DNA of 64,000 bases, taken from assembly GCF_000219725.1 (NCBI RefSeq), contig NC_015732.1:1612001-1676000 (forward strand), written 5' to 3'. The DNA is from Gracilinema caldarium DSM 7334 (GTDB lineage: Bacteria; Spirochaetota; Spirochaetia; Treponematales; Breznakiellaceae). Positions 16,269-26,452 of the stretch are shown here, piece after piece. The notes beneath the pieces were generated by a model. That model saw only the letters and a list, made by a program, of their open reading frames with translations. It made no database searches and was not told the DNA's origin. Each line of letters opens with the position of its first letter. The stretch's first letter is position 1. Made by a program: the position numbers and the translations under genes.

Positions 16269-19064
16269 ATGTTGGACAATGTAATTAAGGCTCTGTTCGG
16301 CTCACAGCACGAACGGGATTTAAAAGCCCTCTTACCGATTTTACACGCAGTAAATGAAAAAGAAGCCTGGGCGGCTTCTCTCCCGCCGGAAGAATTCCCT
16401 AAGATGACTGAACGATTCCGGGAACGGTATCGGAACGGTGAAAGCCTGGATTCCATGCTGCCCGAAGCCTTTGCACTGGCCCGGGAAGCAGCCCGCAGGA
16501 ACCTGGGGGAACGACCTTATGATGTGCAGGTCCTTGGATCCATCGTTCTGCACCAGGGCAAAATCGTAGAAATGAAAACCGGTGAAGGTAAAACCCTTAT
16601 GAGCGTGGCCGCTACGTACCTCAATGCCATTACCGGCAAGGGCGTCCATGTGGTTACGGTTAACGATTACCTGGCAAGCCGGGATGCCGCCTGGATGAGT
16701 CCGGTTTTTAATTACCTGGGTATGACCGTCGGTACCATCCTTTCAGATATGGATAATGACCGCCGCCGGGAAAATTATGCCTGCGATATAACCTATGGTA
16801 CCAATAATGAGTTTGGCTTTGATTATCTTCGCGATAATATGCGCTGGGATCTTGAAGGCCGGGTTCAGCGGGGCCACCATTTCTGTGTAGTAGACGAAAT
16901 CGACTCCATATTGATTGATGAAGCTCGGACTCCCCTTATCATTTCCGGTGCCGCCGAAGATGACACCTATAAGTTTTTTGAAGTAGATAAACTTCTGGAT
17001 ACCCTTGAAGAGGTTAAAAAGAAGGAAGACGGTGAATATCCCGATGAAGCTCAGGGCGAAGAAGTCATCGGTGATTATAAGATTAACGAAAAAAATAAAA
17101 ACATATCCTTCACTAATGCGGGTATGAATAAGATCGAAAAACTCCTTCAGAAACGGGGCTTAATTAAAGGTTCCCTCTTTGATGAGGAGAATTTCGAATA
17201 TATCCACTACTTTACCCAGGCACTGCGGGCCCACAAACTCTTTCATATTGATGTGGACTATGTGGTTCAGGATGGTCAGGTCCAGATTGTTGATGAATTT
17301 ACGGGCCGCATTTTGCATGGCCGTCGGTATTCCGATGGCCTCCACCAGGCCATTGAGGCTAAGGAACGGATAAAAATAGCCCAGCGCAACCGCACCCTTG
17401 CAACCATCACCTTCCAAAACTACTTCAGGTTGTATGAAAAAATATCCGGTATGACCGGTACGGCCGATACTGAAGCGGTTGAGTTCAATAAAATATACAA
17501 CCTCGATGTAGTTGTTATCCCTACTAACCTGCCGGTAGCCCGTATTGATGAAGACGATGTGGTCTACCTGAACGAAAAAGAAAAATTTGAGGCCCTCTGT
17601 GATGAAATAGAAGCGGCCCATAAGCGGGGACAACCGGTACTGGTCGGTACCGTTTCGATTGAAAAATCCGAAAAAGTATCGGCCCTGCTTACCCGCCGCG
17701 GTATCCGTCATGAAGTTTTGAATGCAAAAAACCATGCCCGTGAAGCGGTCATCATTGCTGAAGCCGGAGCTAAAGGCGCGGTAACCATTGCAACTAATAT
17801 GGCTGGCCGTGGAACCGATATTAAGCTCGGAGGCAACCCGGAACACCGGGCACGTAAACGGGCGGGAACCAATGCTACCCCAGAGCAGTATGCCAAAATT
17901 TACAAAGAAGAATATGAAAAATGGAAAAAGGACTATGAAGAAGTAAAAAGCCTTGGAGGCCTTTATGTTATTGGTACCGAACGGCATGAAAGCCGTCGTA
18001 TCGATAACCAGCTCCGGGGCCGTTCAGGACGCCAGGGAGACCCTGGTCGTTCCAAGTTCTTTATTTCCATGGATGATGACCTGATGCGCCTCTTTGGCGG
18101 GTCAAACATCAAAAACCTGATGTCAAAAATTGGCATGGAACCTGGTGAGCCCATCTATCATCCATGGCTCAATAAGAGCATAGAGCGGGCCCAGAAAAAG
18201 GTGGAAGAACGGAACTTCGAAATTCGTAAGCACCTGCTTGAATATGATGACGTCCTGAACCAGCAGAGAAAATTCATCTATGAACAGCGGGATGCCATAC
18301 TGGCGGATCAGCATCTGGTAGATCGGGTTAACAATGCAACCAATGACATGGTTCACGCAGCTCTAGAAGATTACCGGGCGACCTTCCGCCGTGATCCTGT
18401 TTTAGCTGTCAAAGAATTAGCCCGTTTCTTAAAAGAAAAATTTGCATACCAACTGCAACTAGAAAGCAATGCACCGGAAGCTCAGAAAGTAGAAGATCTG
18501 GAACAGCGGATTACAGAAGAGCTGAAACAGGAAATTGCGGAAAAAGAAGCCCTCGTCGGTGCGGAGAACCTCAATACCTTTATCAGGATGCAGTATCTCC
18601 AGGCCATCGACCGCAAATGGCTCGATCACCTAGAAAATATGGAAGCCCTTCGTGAAGCGGTATACCTCCGTAGTTATGGCCAAAAGAATCCTCTTACGGA
18701 ATATAAGATTGAAGGGTTCCAGATTTTTGAAACCATGATCGATGAAATTCGTCAGGAGATTGCCAGCAGGGTACATCTTGTTCGTGTTCAAAGTACGGAT
18801 AATCGGGAAGTACGAGCTAGACCTGTCGCCACAATCCACTCAGCCAGTCATGGAAGTGTAGGTTCTTTTGCTGGGGCGGCTGCAGGCGGTACCAGTGCAA
18901 GAAGTGGTACCACGCCAACGATGGGTTCTGCCCGTCCTGTGGGACCTTCGAGCCGTTCAGAACCGGAATCGGTAACGGTCGTCCGAGCCTATCCTAAGGT
19001 GGGCCGTAATGACCCCTGCCCCTGTGGCAGCGGTAAAAAGTACAAATACTGTCACGGCAAATAA
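16269..19064 (+). CDS. secA: Preprotein translocase ATPase SecA
   Basis: 931 aa. Motor of the Sec export pathway. The ATG at 16269 ('[19 protein letters not shown]') is chosen by comparison with the family; there is no clear RBS, and a TTG at 16233 would add 12 residues. Walker A 'MKTGEGKT' near residue 100, DEAD-like '[17 protein letters not shown]' near 206, '[13 protein letters not shown]' and '[17 protein letters not shown]' in the second motor domain, and a C-terminal zinc site [13 protein letters not shown] preceded by a Ser/Gly-rich linker. It is complete and normal. Single gene between a divergent lipoprotein and a hairpin at 19091-19127. Confidence 0.97.
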   Translation: MLDNVIKALFGSQHERDLKALLPILHAVNEKEAWAASLPPEEFPKMTERFRERYRNGESLDSMLPEAFALAREAARRNLGERPYDVQVLGSIVLHQGKIVEMKTGEGKTLMSVAATYLNAITGKGVHVVTVNDYLASRDAAWMSPVFNYLGMTVGTILSDMDNDRRRENYACDITYGTNNEFGFDYLRDNMRWDLEGRVQRGHHFCVVDEIDSILIDEARTPLIISGAAEDDTYKFFEVDKLLDTLEEVKKKEDGEYPDEAQGEEVIGDYKINEKNKNISFTNAGMNKIEKLLQKRGLIKGSLFDEENFEYIHYFTQALRAHKLFHIDVDYVVQDGQVQIVDEFTGRILHGRRYSDGLHQAIEAKERIKIAQRNRTLATITFQNYFRLYEKISGMTGTADTEAVEFNKIYNLDVVVIPTNLPVARIDEDDVVYLNEKEKFEALCDEIEAAHKRGQPVLVGTVSIEKSEKVSALLTRRGIRHEVLNAKNHAREAVIIAEAGAKGAVTIATNMAGRGTDIKLGGNPEHRARKRAGTNATPEQYAKIYKEEYEKWKKDYEEVKSLGGLYVIGTERHESRRIDNQLRGRSGRQGDPGRSKFFISMDDDLMRLFGGSNIKNLMSKIGMEPGEPIYHPWLNKSIERAQKKVEERNFEIRKHLLEYDDVLNQQRKFIYEQRDAILADQHLVDRVNNATNDMVHAALEDYRATFRRDPVLAVKELARFLKEKFAYQLQLESNAPEAQKVEDLEQRITEELKQEIAEKEALVGAENLNTFIRMQYLQAIDRKWLDHLENMEALREAVYLRSYGQKNPLTEYKIEGFQIFETMIDEIRQEIASRVHLVRVQSTDNREVRARPVATIHSASHGSVGSFAGAAAGGTSARSGTTPTMGSARPVGPSSRSEPESVTVVRAYPKVGRNDPCPCGSGKKYKYCHGK

Positions 19065-19090
19065 GGTGGCCTCTCAAACTACACCAATTC

Positions 19091-19127
19091 GGGCCTCTTA
19101 ACAACATCTTCGGTTTTTAAGAGACCC
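19091..19127. terminator. Hairpin after secA, possibly bidirectional
   Basis: GGGCCTCTTAA and TTAAGAGACCC pair over 11 positions with one mismatch (a G-T wobble on the minus strand), loop 15 bases. It lies between convergent secA and the SPOR-protein gene. No T-run follows directly on either strand, so it is not a strict intrinsic terminator. Its stem resembles those at 54551-54590 and 62695-62731. Confidence 0.55.
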
Positions 19128-19133
19128 GGCATA

Positions 19134-20453
19134 CTAACTCTCTTTTTTTACAAAAGCATCCTTAAAACCTGATTTTTTAAAATAAGACACTAAAGCGTGG
19201 CTTTCACCTTCATTCAACGGACCAATCAGTAAGCGATATATTGGTTTTTCAGTGGTTCCTCCTATATGAACGAGAAGTGGGTATTTTTTATTAAGTCCCT
19301 TTATCTGATTTTCTACTGCATCGGCTTTGGAAAAAGCACCAAGTTGTATATAATATTTACCCTTATCCAAATTTGTTACGGATGGAACACTGAAAGCAAT
19401 TTTAAAAGCTTGTTCTGTGGCTTTTGTTGGTGCTTGTACTGGCTCCTGGACAACCATAGGTTGTTCTAGTTTTTCTGCCATTGATATTGGAGCTGCTTCT
19501 ACAAAATTTGAAATTTCTGGTTTTTCTTCACCCTCTTCTACAACCGGTTCTGTTGGAACAAACACCGGTGGACGTTCCTCTGCGGGTTCAAGGCTGAGTT
19601 CAACCTTTTCAGCAAAGGGTGTTTTTAAAACAGGTGCTATATCTGTTGGTGAATCCTGTATATTCGGTTCTGTAATTACTTCTTCTGTATCTGATTTCAC
19701 AGGTGTTTCAACAGGGATAATTTCTGCTATTGAGGTTGAGTCTTGTGGAGTCTCTTTGGGTTCGATCACTGGTTGTTCAGATGCAAGCGGTTCAGATGGT
19801 TCGGTGCTTAACTCAACACTGGGAACTGTAGGTGCTTGTATAGGAACTATTTCAGCTTCGGCAATAGATTCTTTTTGCTGAAGTTCAGGTAGTTCTTGTA
19901 TTTTCTCAGTTTCTGGAGTCATTTCTGTCTCTGAAATTAGGGCAGGATTGTTTTGTTTTTCAGATACAGCGTCAATCTTAACAGCTGACTCCTGCACCGA
20001 CATTAGTGGTTGTTGAGACATTGCACCTTCTTCAGCTTTTGTTAATGCAAGAGTTGCAGCTGGGTCCCTATCTGGATCGCCTTCTTTTGATAGTTCGTCC
20101 CTATATCGTGAAAATGCAATAGGATCTGCAGGCATGTTTACTCGAATCCTTCCAACCATACCCTTTTCAAGCCCTAAAGCATTAGCTGCCTCTTTAGATA
20201 AAAGTCCTAAGAGTCCAGGATTGTCGATACCACCAACCACAATTGCCCGTAGGGTTTTACCATTTTCCAGATTTACCACATCAACCAAGGTATTACGCGG
20301 GAACGAATTGGTCGCAATGTAATAACCATTTTCGGGCAATTCTCCACCTGCAGCCATTGCTGCAGCTCCTTCCCAAATGGATGCTCCTAATAAACCAAGA
20401 GAGGCAATTCCAATAAAGAAAAGAACAATCAATTTTTTCAAATAATTCATCAT
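19134..20453 (-). CDS. SPOR-domain envelope protein
   Basis: 439 aa from the ATG at 20453 (RBS-like AGGTG upstream). An N-terminal signal or anchor ('LIVLFFIGIASLGLLGAS') precedes a small domain around residues 40-110 ('YYIATNSFPRNTLVDVVNLENGKTLRAIVVGG'), which resembles the double-psi barrel of RlpA. A long Pro/Glu/Ser-rich linker (about 130-355) follows, and then a C-terminal SPOR domain ('KYYIQLGAFSKADAVENQI', 'IYRLLIGPL'), which binds denuded septal peptidoglycan. The RlpA-like part keeps the fold but lytic activity is not shown. It follows a small exported protein. Confidence 0.8.
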   Translation of the reverse strand: MMNYLKKLIVLFFIGIASLGLLGASIWEGAAAMAAGGELPENGYYIATNSFPRNTLVDVVNLENGKTLRAIVVGGIDNPGLLGLLSKEAANALGLEKGMVGRIRVNMPADPIAFSRYRDELSKEGDPDRDPAATLALTKAEEGAMSQQPLMSVQESAVKIDAVSEKQNNPALISETEMTPETEKIQELPELQQKESIAEAEIVPIQAPTVPSVELSTEPSEPLASEQPVIEPKETPQDSTSIAEIIPVETPVKSDTEEVITEPNIQDSPTDIAPVLKTPFAEKVELSLEPAEERPPVFVPTEPVVEEGEEKPEISNFVEAAPISMAEKLEQPMVVQEPVQAPTKATEQAFKIAFSVPSVTNLDKGKYYIQLGAFSKADAVENQIKGLNKKYPLLVHIGGTTEKPIYRLLIGPLNEGESHALVSYFKKSGFKDAFVKKES

Positions 20454-20470
20454 ATTACACCTGCCTTGTA

Positions 20471-20944
20471 TCAATTATTATTTATAAAAAGTTGAGTCTG
20501 CTTCTTAGCAACTTCTTTATCCTGTTCTGGATTTTCTGTCTGAATAGAAGAGGTATACATATATTGTTTAATTAACTGATCCGTTTTAACAGAATAGAGG
20601 TAAAAGTGAACAACCTCAGGAGTAGCTCTCTTTTGAGAAGTCTTATTAGGTATAGCAGCATATGTTAATTGTGCCACTAAAACAGAATCGGCTCCACCTT
20701 GCCTAGCTAATTGTAGCGTTTCTTTTATATTGAATGATGACGTGTTTTCTATCGGAGTATTACTAACAATAATCCCCATATCAAAGAGAGCATCCAGCAC
20801 TCCAGATTCCCATGCTGATGAAGATTCAAATTTATATAGTTTCATATCAGGGGTTTGTTCAAGCAAGGAAACGAAAATTGTTTCAGCTTGCAAATCAAAA
20901 CCGATTATCGTTATAAAAATTAACAATATAAATATACGTTTCAT
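20471..20944 (-). CDS. Small exported protein of unknown function
   Basis: 157 aa with a cleavable signal peptide ('MKRIFILLIFITIIGFDLQAE'-type start, probable cleavage after residue 20). The mature part is an alpha/beta domain ('FESSSAWESGVLDALFDMGIIVSN', 'GGADSVLVAQLTYAA') that recalls lipoprotein-like envelope domains, but no family could be named. Its stop lies 17 bases before the SPOR-protein start, so they form one operon. Divergent from the LoaP gene. Confidence 0.65.
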   Translation of the reverse strand: MKRIFILLIFITIIGFDLQAETIFVSLLEQTPDMKLYKFESSSAWESGVLDALFDMGIIVSNTPIENTSSFNIKETLQLARQGGADSVLVAQLTYAAIPNKTSQKRATPEVVHFYLYSVKTDQLIKQYMYTSSIQTENPEQDKEVAKKQTQLFINNN

Positions 20945-20955
20945 TCTGTAAGTGC

Positions 20956-20989
20956 CCCTTATTTACAATATCGGAATAGTAAATAAGGG
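20956..20989. promoter_or_regulatory. 11-bp perfect inverted repeat upstream of the LoaP-like gene
   Basis: CCCTTATTTAC and GTAAATAAGGG are perfectly complementary around a 12-base loop; AGT and ACT outside extend it to 14 pairs with a two-base bulge. It lies in the intergenic region between the exported protein (minus) and the LoaP-like gene (plus). It could be an operator, or an RNA hairpin of the kind that LoaP antiterminators recognise. No T-run follows. Confidence 0.6.
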
Positions 20990-21054
20990 ACTGAAAGATA
21001 TTCTTATTCCATTGTGCTAGAACAAAGGCTATGATATGGTATAGGTACGATCAT

Positions 21055-21576
21055 ATGGAATATTACGCACTACAAGTTAAAACTGGTTCGGAAGAAAAAT
21101 ACATCAATCTATTTAAAATTAAACATCCCGAGGCGGATATACGCTTGCATTTTCTCCAGCGGCGATTACCCATACGTCGTGGTGGCAAGGTTCAACAGGA
21201 GCTGGCCCCCATCTTTCCTGGTTATATTTTTCTCGAAACTGGAACAAATTTACAATCTTCCCTTTATTGGGCCCTTCGTAAAACTGATGGTTTTTTCCGT
21301 TTTTTAAAAAGCAACCAGGATGTGAGGGCCCTCTCTGGACATGATCTTGAAATTGTGACTCATTTTCTTAAATATGGTTCAGTTGCAGAAAAGTCTAAAG
21401 TATATTTTGATGAGCAGGACCGCATTATTGTGCAGGAGGGACCACTAAAAGGACTCGAGGGAAATATCATAAAGGTCGATAAAAGAAAAGGGAGGGCGAA
21501 GATTCGGCTCGATCTGGACAATGCACCTTTTACGATTGACCTGGCCTTTGAGTTTATCACCAAGTCGTCAGATTAA
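21055..21576 (+). CDS. NusG-family antiterminator, LoaP/RfaH type
   Basis: 173 aa from ATG 21055 (AGG 7 bases upstream). The N-terminal NGN domain opens 'YYALQVKTGSEEKYINLF' and contains 'APIFPGYIFLE'; the C-terminal KOW domain is 'VQEGPLKGLEGNIIKVDKRK'. It is clearly a paralogue of NusG. Specialised NusG proteins of the LoaP and RfaH kinds stand at the head of long polysaccharide or antibiotic operons and suppress premature termination. Its place 35 bases before the glycan cluster fits that role. LoaP is more likely than general NusG because of context and the 'RRGGKVQQELAPIFPGY' segment. Confidence 0.82.
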   Translation: MEYYALQVKTGSEEKYINLFKIKHPEADIRLHFLQRRLPIRRGGKVQQELAPIFPGYIFLETGTNLQSSLYWALRKTDGFFRFLKSNQDVRALSGHDLEIVTHFLKYGSVAEKSKVYFDEQDRIIVQEGPLKGLEGNIIKVDKRKGRAKIRLDLDNAPFTIDLAFEFITKSSD

Positions 21577-21611
21577 GGTATACATACCCTTGAGCCTTTC
21601 GCAAAAGATGG

Positions 21612-23093
21612 ATGACATCCTTTAAATCAGCCCGTTTGTATATCATTGGCGCAGGTTTTGCCGGACAGACCCTGGCACGGGAAATTAAAGCCAAGGGAAT
21701 TTTTGGTGAGGTTGTAGCATTTCTCGATGATGACCCGGCCAAAATTGGCCACAGTATCGAAGGGATACCCGTTTTAGGCCCCATTAAGGATGTAGCCCGC
21801 CTCTTGCGAATGAATCCCGCTGATGAGGCTATCATCGCCATTCCCAGCGCAAGCCGGGAATACTTACGGGAACTCTATAACATTTTAAAAAAGGCTGGCT
21901 TTGAAAAGATCCGCATATTGCCGGGAATTTCCCAGATCATCGAAGGGGATGCCCACCTTATCCAGACCCGGTCCATCGATCCACAGGACCTTCTAGGGAG
22001 AACCCCAGTAGCTATAGGCTTGAAAGAGAGCCTTACCTATCTCAGGGGCAAACGGGTCCTCGTGACAGGAGCAGGAGGTTCTATCGGTAGTGAATTGTGC
22101 CGTCAGCTTCTATCCGGCGGCGCTCAACGTTTATATCTCTTCGGCCATGGAGAAAATTCTATCTATCAAATTGATCGTGAGCTCAGACTGCTCCAGGAAG
22201 AAGGGGTTGGTGAAAAGGCCACCATAGTACCAATCATCGGTGATCTAAAGGATGAAGCCTATGTGAATTACATCATCGGGAAACTCAAGGTTGATGTTAT
22301 TTTCCATGCCGCCGCTTATAAACATGTCCCCATGATGGAAGAAAATCCTGTAGCAGCAATTGAAAATAATGTATTCGGTACGGAAAACCTGGTAAAGGCT
22401 GCAGGTCACTACAAAGTTAAACGTTTTGTACTCATTTCGACCGATAAAGCGGTTGATCCTGTCTCAGTATATGGCGCTTCCAAAATGCTCTGTGAACAAT
22501 TGGTACTCTCCGCTTCCCAGGAAGGGGGAGCCCATTTTATGGTGGTTCGTTTTGGTAATGTACTGGGTTCCCGAGGCTCTATCATGCCCCTCTTCCAGAA
22601 ACAGATCGAAAAAGGCGGCCCTGTTACCGTTACCCACCCTGAGGCTCGGCGCTGGTTTATGACCATACCTGAAGCATGTTCCCTCGTACTGAAGGCAGGA
22701 GGGGTTGGCGAAAACGGTAAACTGTACCTCCTTGATATGGGAGAACCAATAAAGATCCGGGAATTGGCGGAGCAAATGATACGATTCTATGGATTTGAAC
22801 CGGATCGGGAAATAAAAATTGAGTATATCGGACTGAGGCCAGGGGAACGGCTTGATGAACGACTCTGGAGTGAAAACGAAATTCCTGTGGAAACTGAGTA
22901 TCCCCGGATTCGTCGTGTAGAACGAAAGGAAGCGCCCCTGCTCGACCTGCCGAAACTTCTGGAAAGTATCAGACCAATCTGCCGTTTCGATCCAGCAAAA
23001 GCAAATCTGTATCGCGACAAGGTTCTTTTAAGACGGCTCTTGCACGACTTTATTCCGACGGTTATCATTCCCGAACATGAACAAAACAATTGA
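21612..23093 (+). CDS. Nucleotide-sugar 4,6-dehydratase, soluble FlaA1/CapD type
   Basis: 493 aa. The first domain (residues 1-130) is a CoA-binding-like Rossmann fold ('YIIGAGFAGQTLAREI'), the second the SDR dehydratase ('VLVTGAGGSIGSELCRQLL', 'ADFHAAAYKHVPMMEENP'-like segment, 'STDKAVDPVSVYGASK'). It corresponds to the C-terminal two thirds of PglF/WbpM but lacks the four N-terminal membrane helices. The active-site YGASK keeps a Tyr where WbpM/PglF enzymes have Met. Product would be a UDP-4-keto-6-deoxy sugar for the aminotransferase next door, with which it overlaps by 17 bases. Confidence 0.85.
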   Translation: MTSFKSARLYIIGAGFAGQTLAREIKAKGIFGEVVAFLDDDPAKIGHSIEGIPVLGPIKDVARLLRMNPADEAIIAIPSASREYLRELYNILKKAGFEKIRILPGISQIIEGDAHLIQTRSIDPQDLLGRTPVAIGLKESLTYLRGKRVLVTGAGGSIGSELCRQLLSGGAQRLYLFGHGENSIYQIDRELRLLQEEGVGEKATIVPIIGDLKDEAYVNYIIGKLKVDVIFHAAAYKHVPMMEENPVAAIENNVFGTENLVKAAGHYKVKRFVLISTDKAVDPVSVYGASKMLCEQLVLSASQEGGAHFMVVRFGNVLGSRGSIMPLFQKQIEKGGPVTVTHPEARRWFMTIPEACSLVLKAGGVGENGKLYLLDMGEPIKIRELAEQMIRFYGFEPDREIKIEYIGLRPGERLDERLWSENEIPVETEYPRIRRVERKEAPLLDLPKLLESIRPICRFDPAKANLYRDKVLLRRLLHDFIPTVIIPEHEQNN

Positions 23094-24363
23094 ACCTATA
23101 CCCTTTGCCCGACCCTTTATCGGTGCAGAAGAAGAAGCAGCAGTTCTCAGGGTGCTCCGATCTGGTTGGCTTACCACTGGCTCTGAAGCGCTACAGTTTG
23201 AAAAAGAATTTGCGGATTTTTTTCGACGTAACACAACCACCAATCCTGCCCCTGCAATGTCAGCATACCAGGACCTCACTGCATTAGCCGTTAACTCAGC
23301 CACAAGCGGCCTGCATCTAGCCCTGGAAGCCTGCGGGGTCGGCCCCGGGGATATCGTCATCACATCGACCTACACCTTTACGGCCACTGCAGAAGTGGTT
23401 CGTTATCTTGGTGCCCATGTGGTATTTGTCGATGTGGCTCCTAATAGCTATCTCATGGATGTACAGGCTCTCGAGCAAACTTTTGAACGGCTTGCCCGGG
23501 GCCGCCCCGCCTACCCGCCCCGGCCCGGCACCAATGACCCGGAGGAAGGTTTTGGCCCCCGGGGTCAGGTTAAAGCAATTATCCCTGTTCATGTGGCAGG
23601 ACTCTCCTGCGATATGGATGCCATCATGAACCTGGCCCGGACCTATAATGCCAGGGTTATTGAAGATGCGGCCCATGCCTTTCCATCTCAACTTGCCGAT
23701 GGCCGTTGGGTTGGTTTATTAGGTGATATCGGGGTTTTTTCCTTTTACGCGACCAAAACCATTACCACCGGAGAAGGTGGCATGATTCTTACCAGGGATA
23801 AAACTATAGCCCGGAGGATTTCCATCATGAGATCCCATGGTATCGACCGGTCTATATGGAACCGGTATACGGATACCAGAGCCAGCTGGAAATATGCAGT
23901 CGTAGCCCCAGGATATAAATATAATTTGCCGGATGTGCTTGCCGCTCTTGGCCGGGTTCAGCTGAGCCGTGCAATGGAACTGCTTGAAATGCGCAGGGCT
24001 ATCGCTCACACCTATACTCAGGCTTTTCGCTCTACTCATGGATTACTGCTTCCGCCTACAGGGCCGGAAAATGCCTGGCATCTCTACCCCATCCGACTTG
24101 CAGGATCCTGGGGAAAAACAGTCCGGAACCAGTTTATTGAACATCTGCAAGCCCTTGGTATTGGTGTCTCGGTACATTTTATACCCCTTCATACCATGCC
24201 TTATTACCGTTCCCTCTATAATCTTGATGAACAGGATTTTCCCCAAGCCCTTGATATATTTTCCCGATCCATTTCCATACCGATATGGCCTGGAATGACC
24301 AGAGAACAGATTCAGCGAGTTGTTGATGGAGTAGTTGAAACAGTAAAAATATTAAAAGGATAA
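23077..24363 (+). CDS. DegT/DnrJ/EryC1/StrS-family sugar aminotransferase
   Basis: 428 aa. PLP-dependent enzyme that aminates keto sugars. 'LAVNSATSGLHLALEA' binds the cofactor phosphate, 'VIEDAAHAF' carries the Asp contacting the PLP ring, and 'GVFSFYATKTITTGEGGMI' holds the Schiff-base Lys. A Pro/Gly-rich insert near residues 140-170 ('RGRPAYPPRPGTNDPEEG') is longer than usual. With the upstream dehydratase it should make a UDP-4-amino-4,6-dideoxy-hexose. Confidence 0.88.
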   Translation: MNKTIEPIPFARPFIGAEEEAAVLRVLRSGWLTTGSEALQFEKEFADFFRRNTTTNPAPAMSAYQDLTALAVNSATSGLHLALEACGVGPGDIVITSTYTFTATAEVVRYLGAHVVFVDVAPNSYLMDVQALEQTFERLARGRPAYPPRPGTNDPEEGFGPRGQVKAIIPVHVAGLSCDMDAIMNLARTYNARVIEDAAHAFPSQLADGRWVGLLGDIGVFSFYATKTITTGEGGMILTRDKTIARRISIMRSHGIDRSIWNRYTDTRASWKYAVVAPGYKYNLPDVLAALGRVQLSRAMELLEMRRAIAHTYTQAFRSTHGLLLPPTGPENAWHLYPIRLAGSWGKTVRNQFIEHLQALGIGVSVHFIPLHTMPYYRSLYNLDEQDFPQALDIFSRSISIPIWPGMTREQIQRVVDGVVETVKILKG

Positions 24364-24367
24364 CTGG

Positions 24368-26452
24368 GTGGAACAAATACACAGAGTGGGGACAATAGAA
24401 GAACTCATCTTGCAGGGTATGCTCTATGGTTACATACTCCGTTCACCGGTTGCCTCGGGGACCCTGATTCGGATCAATACACCAAAACTATCTAGTTCTT
24501 ATACCCTGATTACCGCCCGTGATATCCCCGGTATACCATACCTTACTTTTAATGCTACTCGCCTTCCAATTTTTGCTTCATCAACAATAACCTATATTGG
24601 TGAACCGGTAGCATTACTAGTCGGGCCTGACCGCAATAAACTGGAAGACATACTCCGATCAACTGAAATTATTGCAGAAGAAGAAGTTCCCCAATTCGAC
24701 TGTTCAATCTTTACATCCGATCGGATTATAGCCAAAAAGAGCATACCAAATAAAGATATTGATACCTTTTTTAAGAGGAAAAGCCTCATTACAGAAGGAA
24801 CCTATAGTACAGCAATCCAAGAACACTGGTACCCAGAATGCCATGGAGCCCTTGCAAGCTATAGCTATGACAAGATGATTATTCGTACCGCTACCCAGTG
24901 GCCATATCATGTCCGTCAGGCTGTTGCAACCATGTTAGGGGTCTCGGAAAATGACATTATTGTTGAACCTACTGTATTAGGTACCCATCTGGATGGAAAA
25001 CTATGGTATCCATCCCTTATCGCTTGTTTTGCAGGCCTTGCAACATATATTTGTAAAAAACCAGTTAAGGTACTCCTAAGCCGCATTGAAGATTTTCAAT
25101 ATAGTCCCAAACGCCCCGCATCAAAGATTGTCCTCAGGACAGCAACAGGAAAAGAGGGTGAACTAATTGCTCTCGAAAGCCGTCCCATTGTAAATATGGG
25201 ATCAAATGGTCCTTTCGCTGAGGAATTTATAGGACGCCTGAGTCTTGGAACCATGGGCGCCTATCGTTGTCCTCATTATAAACTGGAGGCTTATGCGGTG
25301 CACAGCAATCTGCCTCCAGCGGGGCCCTTAGCAGGGTTCGGTTTTTCTCAGGCAAATTTTGCAATAGAAAGTCATATCTGGTCAATAACAGATCGCCTGC
25401 AAATCAATCCTTTGGAATGGCGGAAAAAAAATGCCCTTTGCAAGGGGGACACCCTTATTGCTGGTATTCCTATACGGGATGCTGTACCTTCTGAAGTACT
25501 GCTTGATTCGGTAGCCGCCATGAGTGATTTTAACCGCAAATGGTCAAGTTATGAATTACTCAGCAGATATCATCGCAGTTTACATAAATTCCCTATCGAA
25601 AAATCTTTACGAGGTATTGGAGTCAGCTTAGGTTATCAAGGAAATGGTCTTCTTTTTGAAGGTGCAGATAAGGGAAATTTCGGTATTGAAGTTACCCTTG
25701 AGAAAAGCGGTTCCCTTGTTATAAAAACTAGCGCTATCATATCTAGCGAAGAAACACAATCGATATGGGCAGCCATTGCAGAGGATATTCTTGGTATACC
25801 GGCTTCCACTATAGAATTTGCTCCTATCCGTACTGATCAGGTTCCCGATTCGGGACCTTCATGCTTATCGAGAAATACCACGATTATTACCAAATTGGTA
25901 CAGCGGGCTTGTGAAGCAATTCGTAAACAACGGTTTAGAGATCCCTTGCCAATAACAGTAAAACGACAATTTCGTCCTACCAAAGCAATGAAAGATGGAC
26001 TTCCCTTTACCATGTTAAGTTGGGGATCCGCTGTAGTGGAAGTAGAGATAGAACCGATTACATTGAGACCTCAAACTCGGGGGATCTGGCTTATCGTTGA
26101 TGGTGGGAAAATACTCTCAGAACAAAGAGCCCGTAGATCGATACAGCTCGCAAGTCTTCAGGCATTACAATGGGCATGCGGCGACAATCTATCCTATGAG
26201 AATGGCCTTATTCCACCGGAAGTTATGGAATTGCATTCCATCCAATTACAATATAATCCGCCTCCGGTTTCTGTGGAGTTCCTTTGGAATGACAGCGAGC
26301 ACCCTAAAGGCATTGGAGAACTTCCCTTTACACTCATACCAGGAGCTTTTGCTCAGGCAGTCTCACAGGCAATTGGAAAATCCATGCGTACATTACCCAT
26401 TCGTTCTTTGGATATTGAACAAGCTCTTCAAAGCAGAGAGGAACTTACATGA
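24368..26452 (+). CDS. Divergent xanthine-dehydrogenase-like molybdopterin subunit
   Basis: 694 aa, GTG start with AAAAGGA upstream, only 4 bases after the aminotransferase. The a/b hammerhead domain (residues about 15-110) and the molybdopterin-binding domain follow family order, including 'PDSGPSCLSRNT' and the catalytic Glu motif 'GIGELPFTL' near residue 648. However, the usual GGGFGGK loop reads 'LGTHLDGK' (about residue 200) and the RGFG motif reads 'LAGFGFSQ' (about 319), so an arginine that helps catalysis in xanthine oxidoreductases is missing. Substrate unknown; it may not be a purine enzyme. Confidence 0.8.
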   Translation: MEQIHRVGTIEELILQGMLYGYILRSPVASGTLIRINTPKLSSSYTLITARDIPGIPYLTFNATRLPIFASSTITYIGEPVALLVGPDRNKLEDILRSTEIIAEEEVPQFDCSIFTSDRIIAKKSIPNKDIDTFFKRKSLITEGTYSTAIQEHWYPECHGALASYSYDKMIIRTATQWPYHVRQAVATMLGVSENDIIVEPTVLGTHLDGKLWYPSLIACFAGLATYICKKPVKVLLSRIEDFQYSPKRPASKIVLRTATGKEGELIALESRPIVNMGSNGPFAEEFIGRLSLGTMGAYRCPHYKLEAYAVHSNLPPAGPLAGFGFSQANFAIESHIWSITDRLQINPLEWRKKNALCKGDTLIAGIPIRDAVPSEVLLDSVAAMSDFNRKWSSYELLSRYHRSLHKFPIEKSLRGIGVSLGYQGNGLLFEGADKGNFGIEVTLEKSGSLVIKTSAIISSEETQSIWAAIAEDILGIPASTIEFAPIRTDQVPDSGPSCLSRNTTIITKLVQRACEAIRKQRFRDPLPITVKRQFRPTKAMKDGLPFTMLSWGSAVVEVEIEPITLRPQTRGIWLIVDGGKILSEQRARRSIQLASLQALQWACGDNLSYENGLIPPEVMELHSIQLQYNPPPVSVEFLWNDSEHPKGIGELPFTLIPGAFAQAVSQAIGKSMRTLPIRSLDIEQALQSREELT

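Noticed and set aside
17455-17475. GCCGATAC inside secA as a sigma-28 site
   Set aside because: The matching -35 is missing; the bases encode conserved SecA residues.
17160-17987. 275-codon open frame antisense to secA
   Set aside because: It lies wholly inside the well-supported secA gene, has a Phe-rich composition created by the opposite strand, and has no RBS or family motif.
19417-19881. 154-codon Ser/Thr/Gly-rich frame opposite the SPOR-protein linker
   Set aside because: The low-complexity Pro/Glu linker on the minus strand produces an open complementary frame; no independent support.
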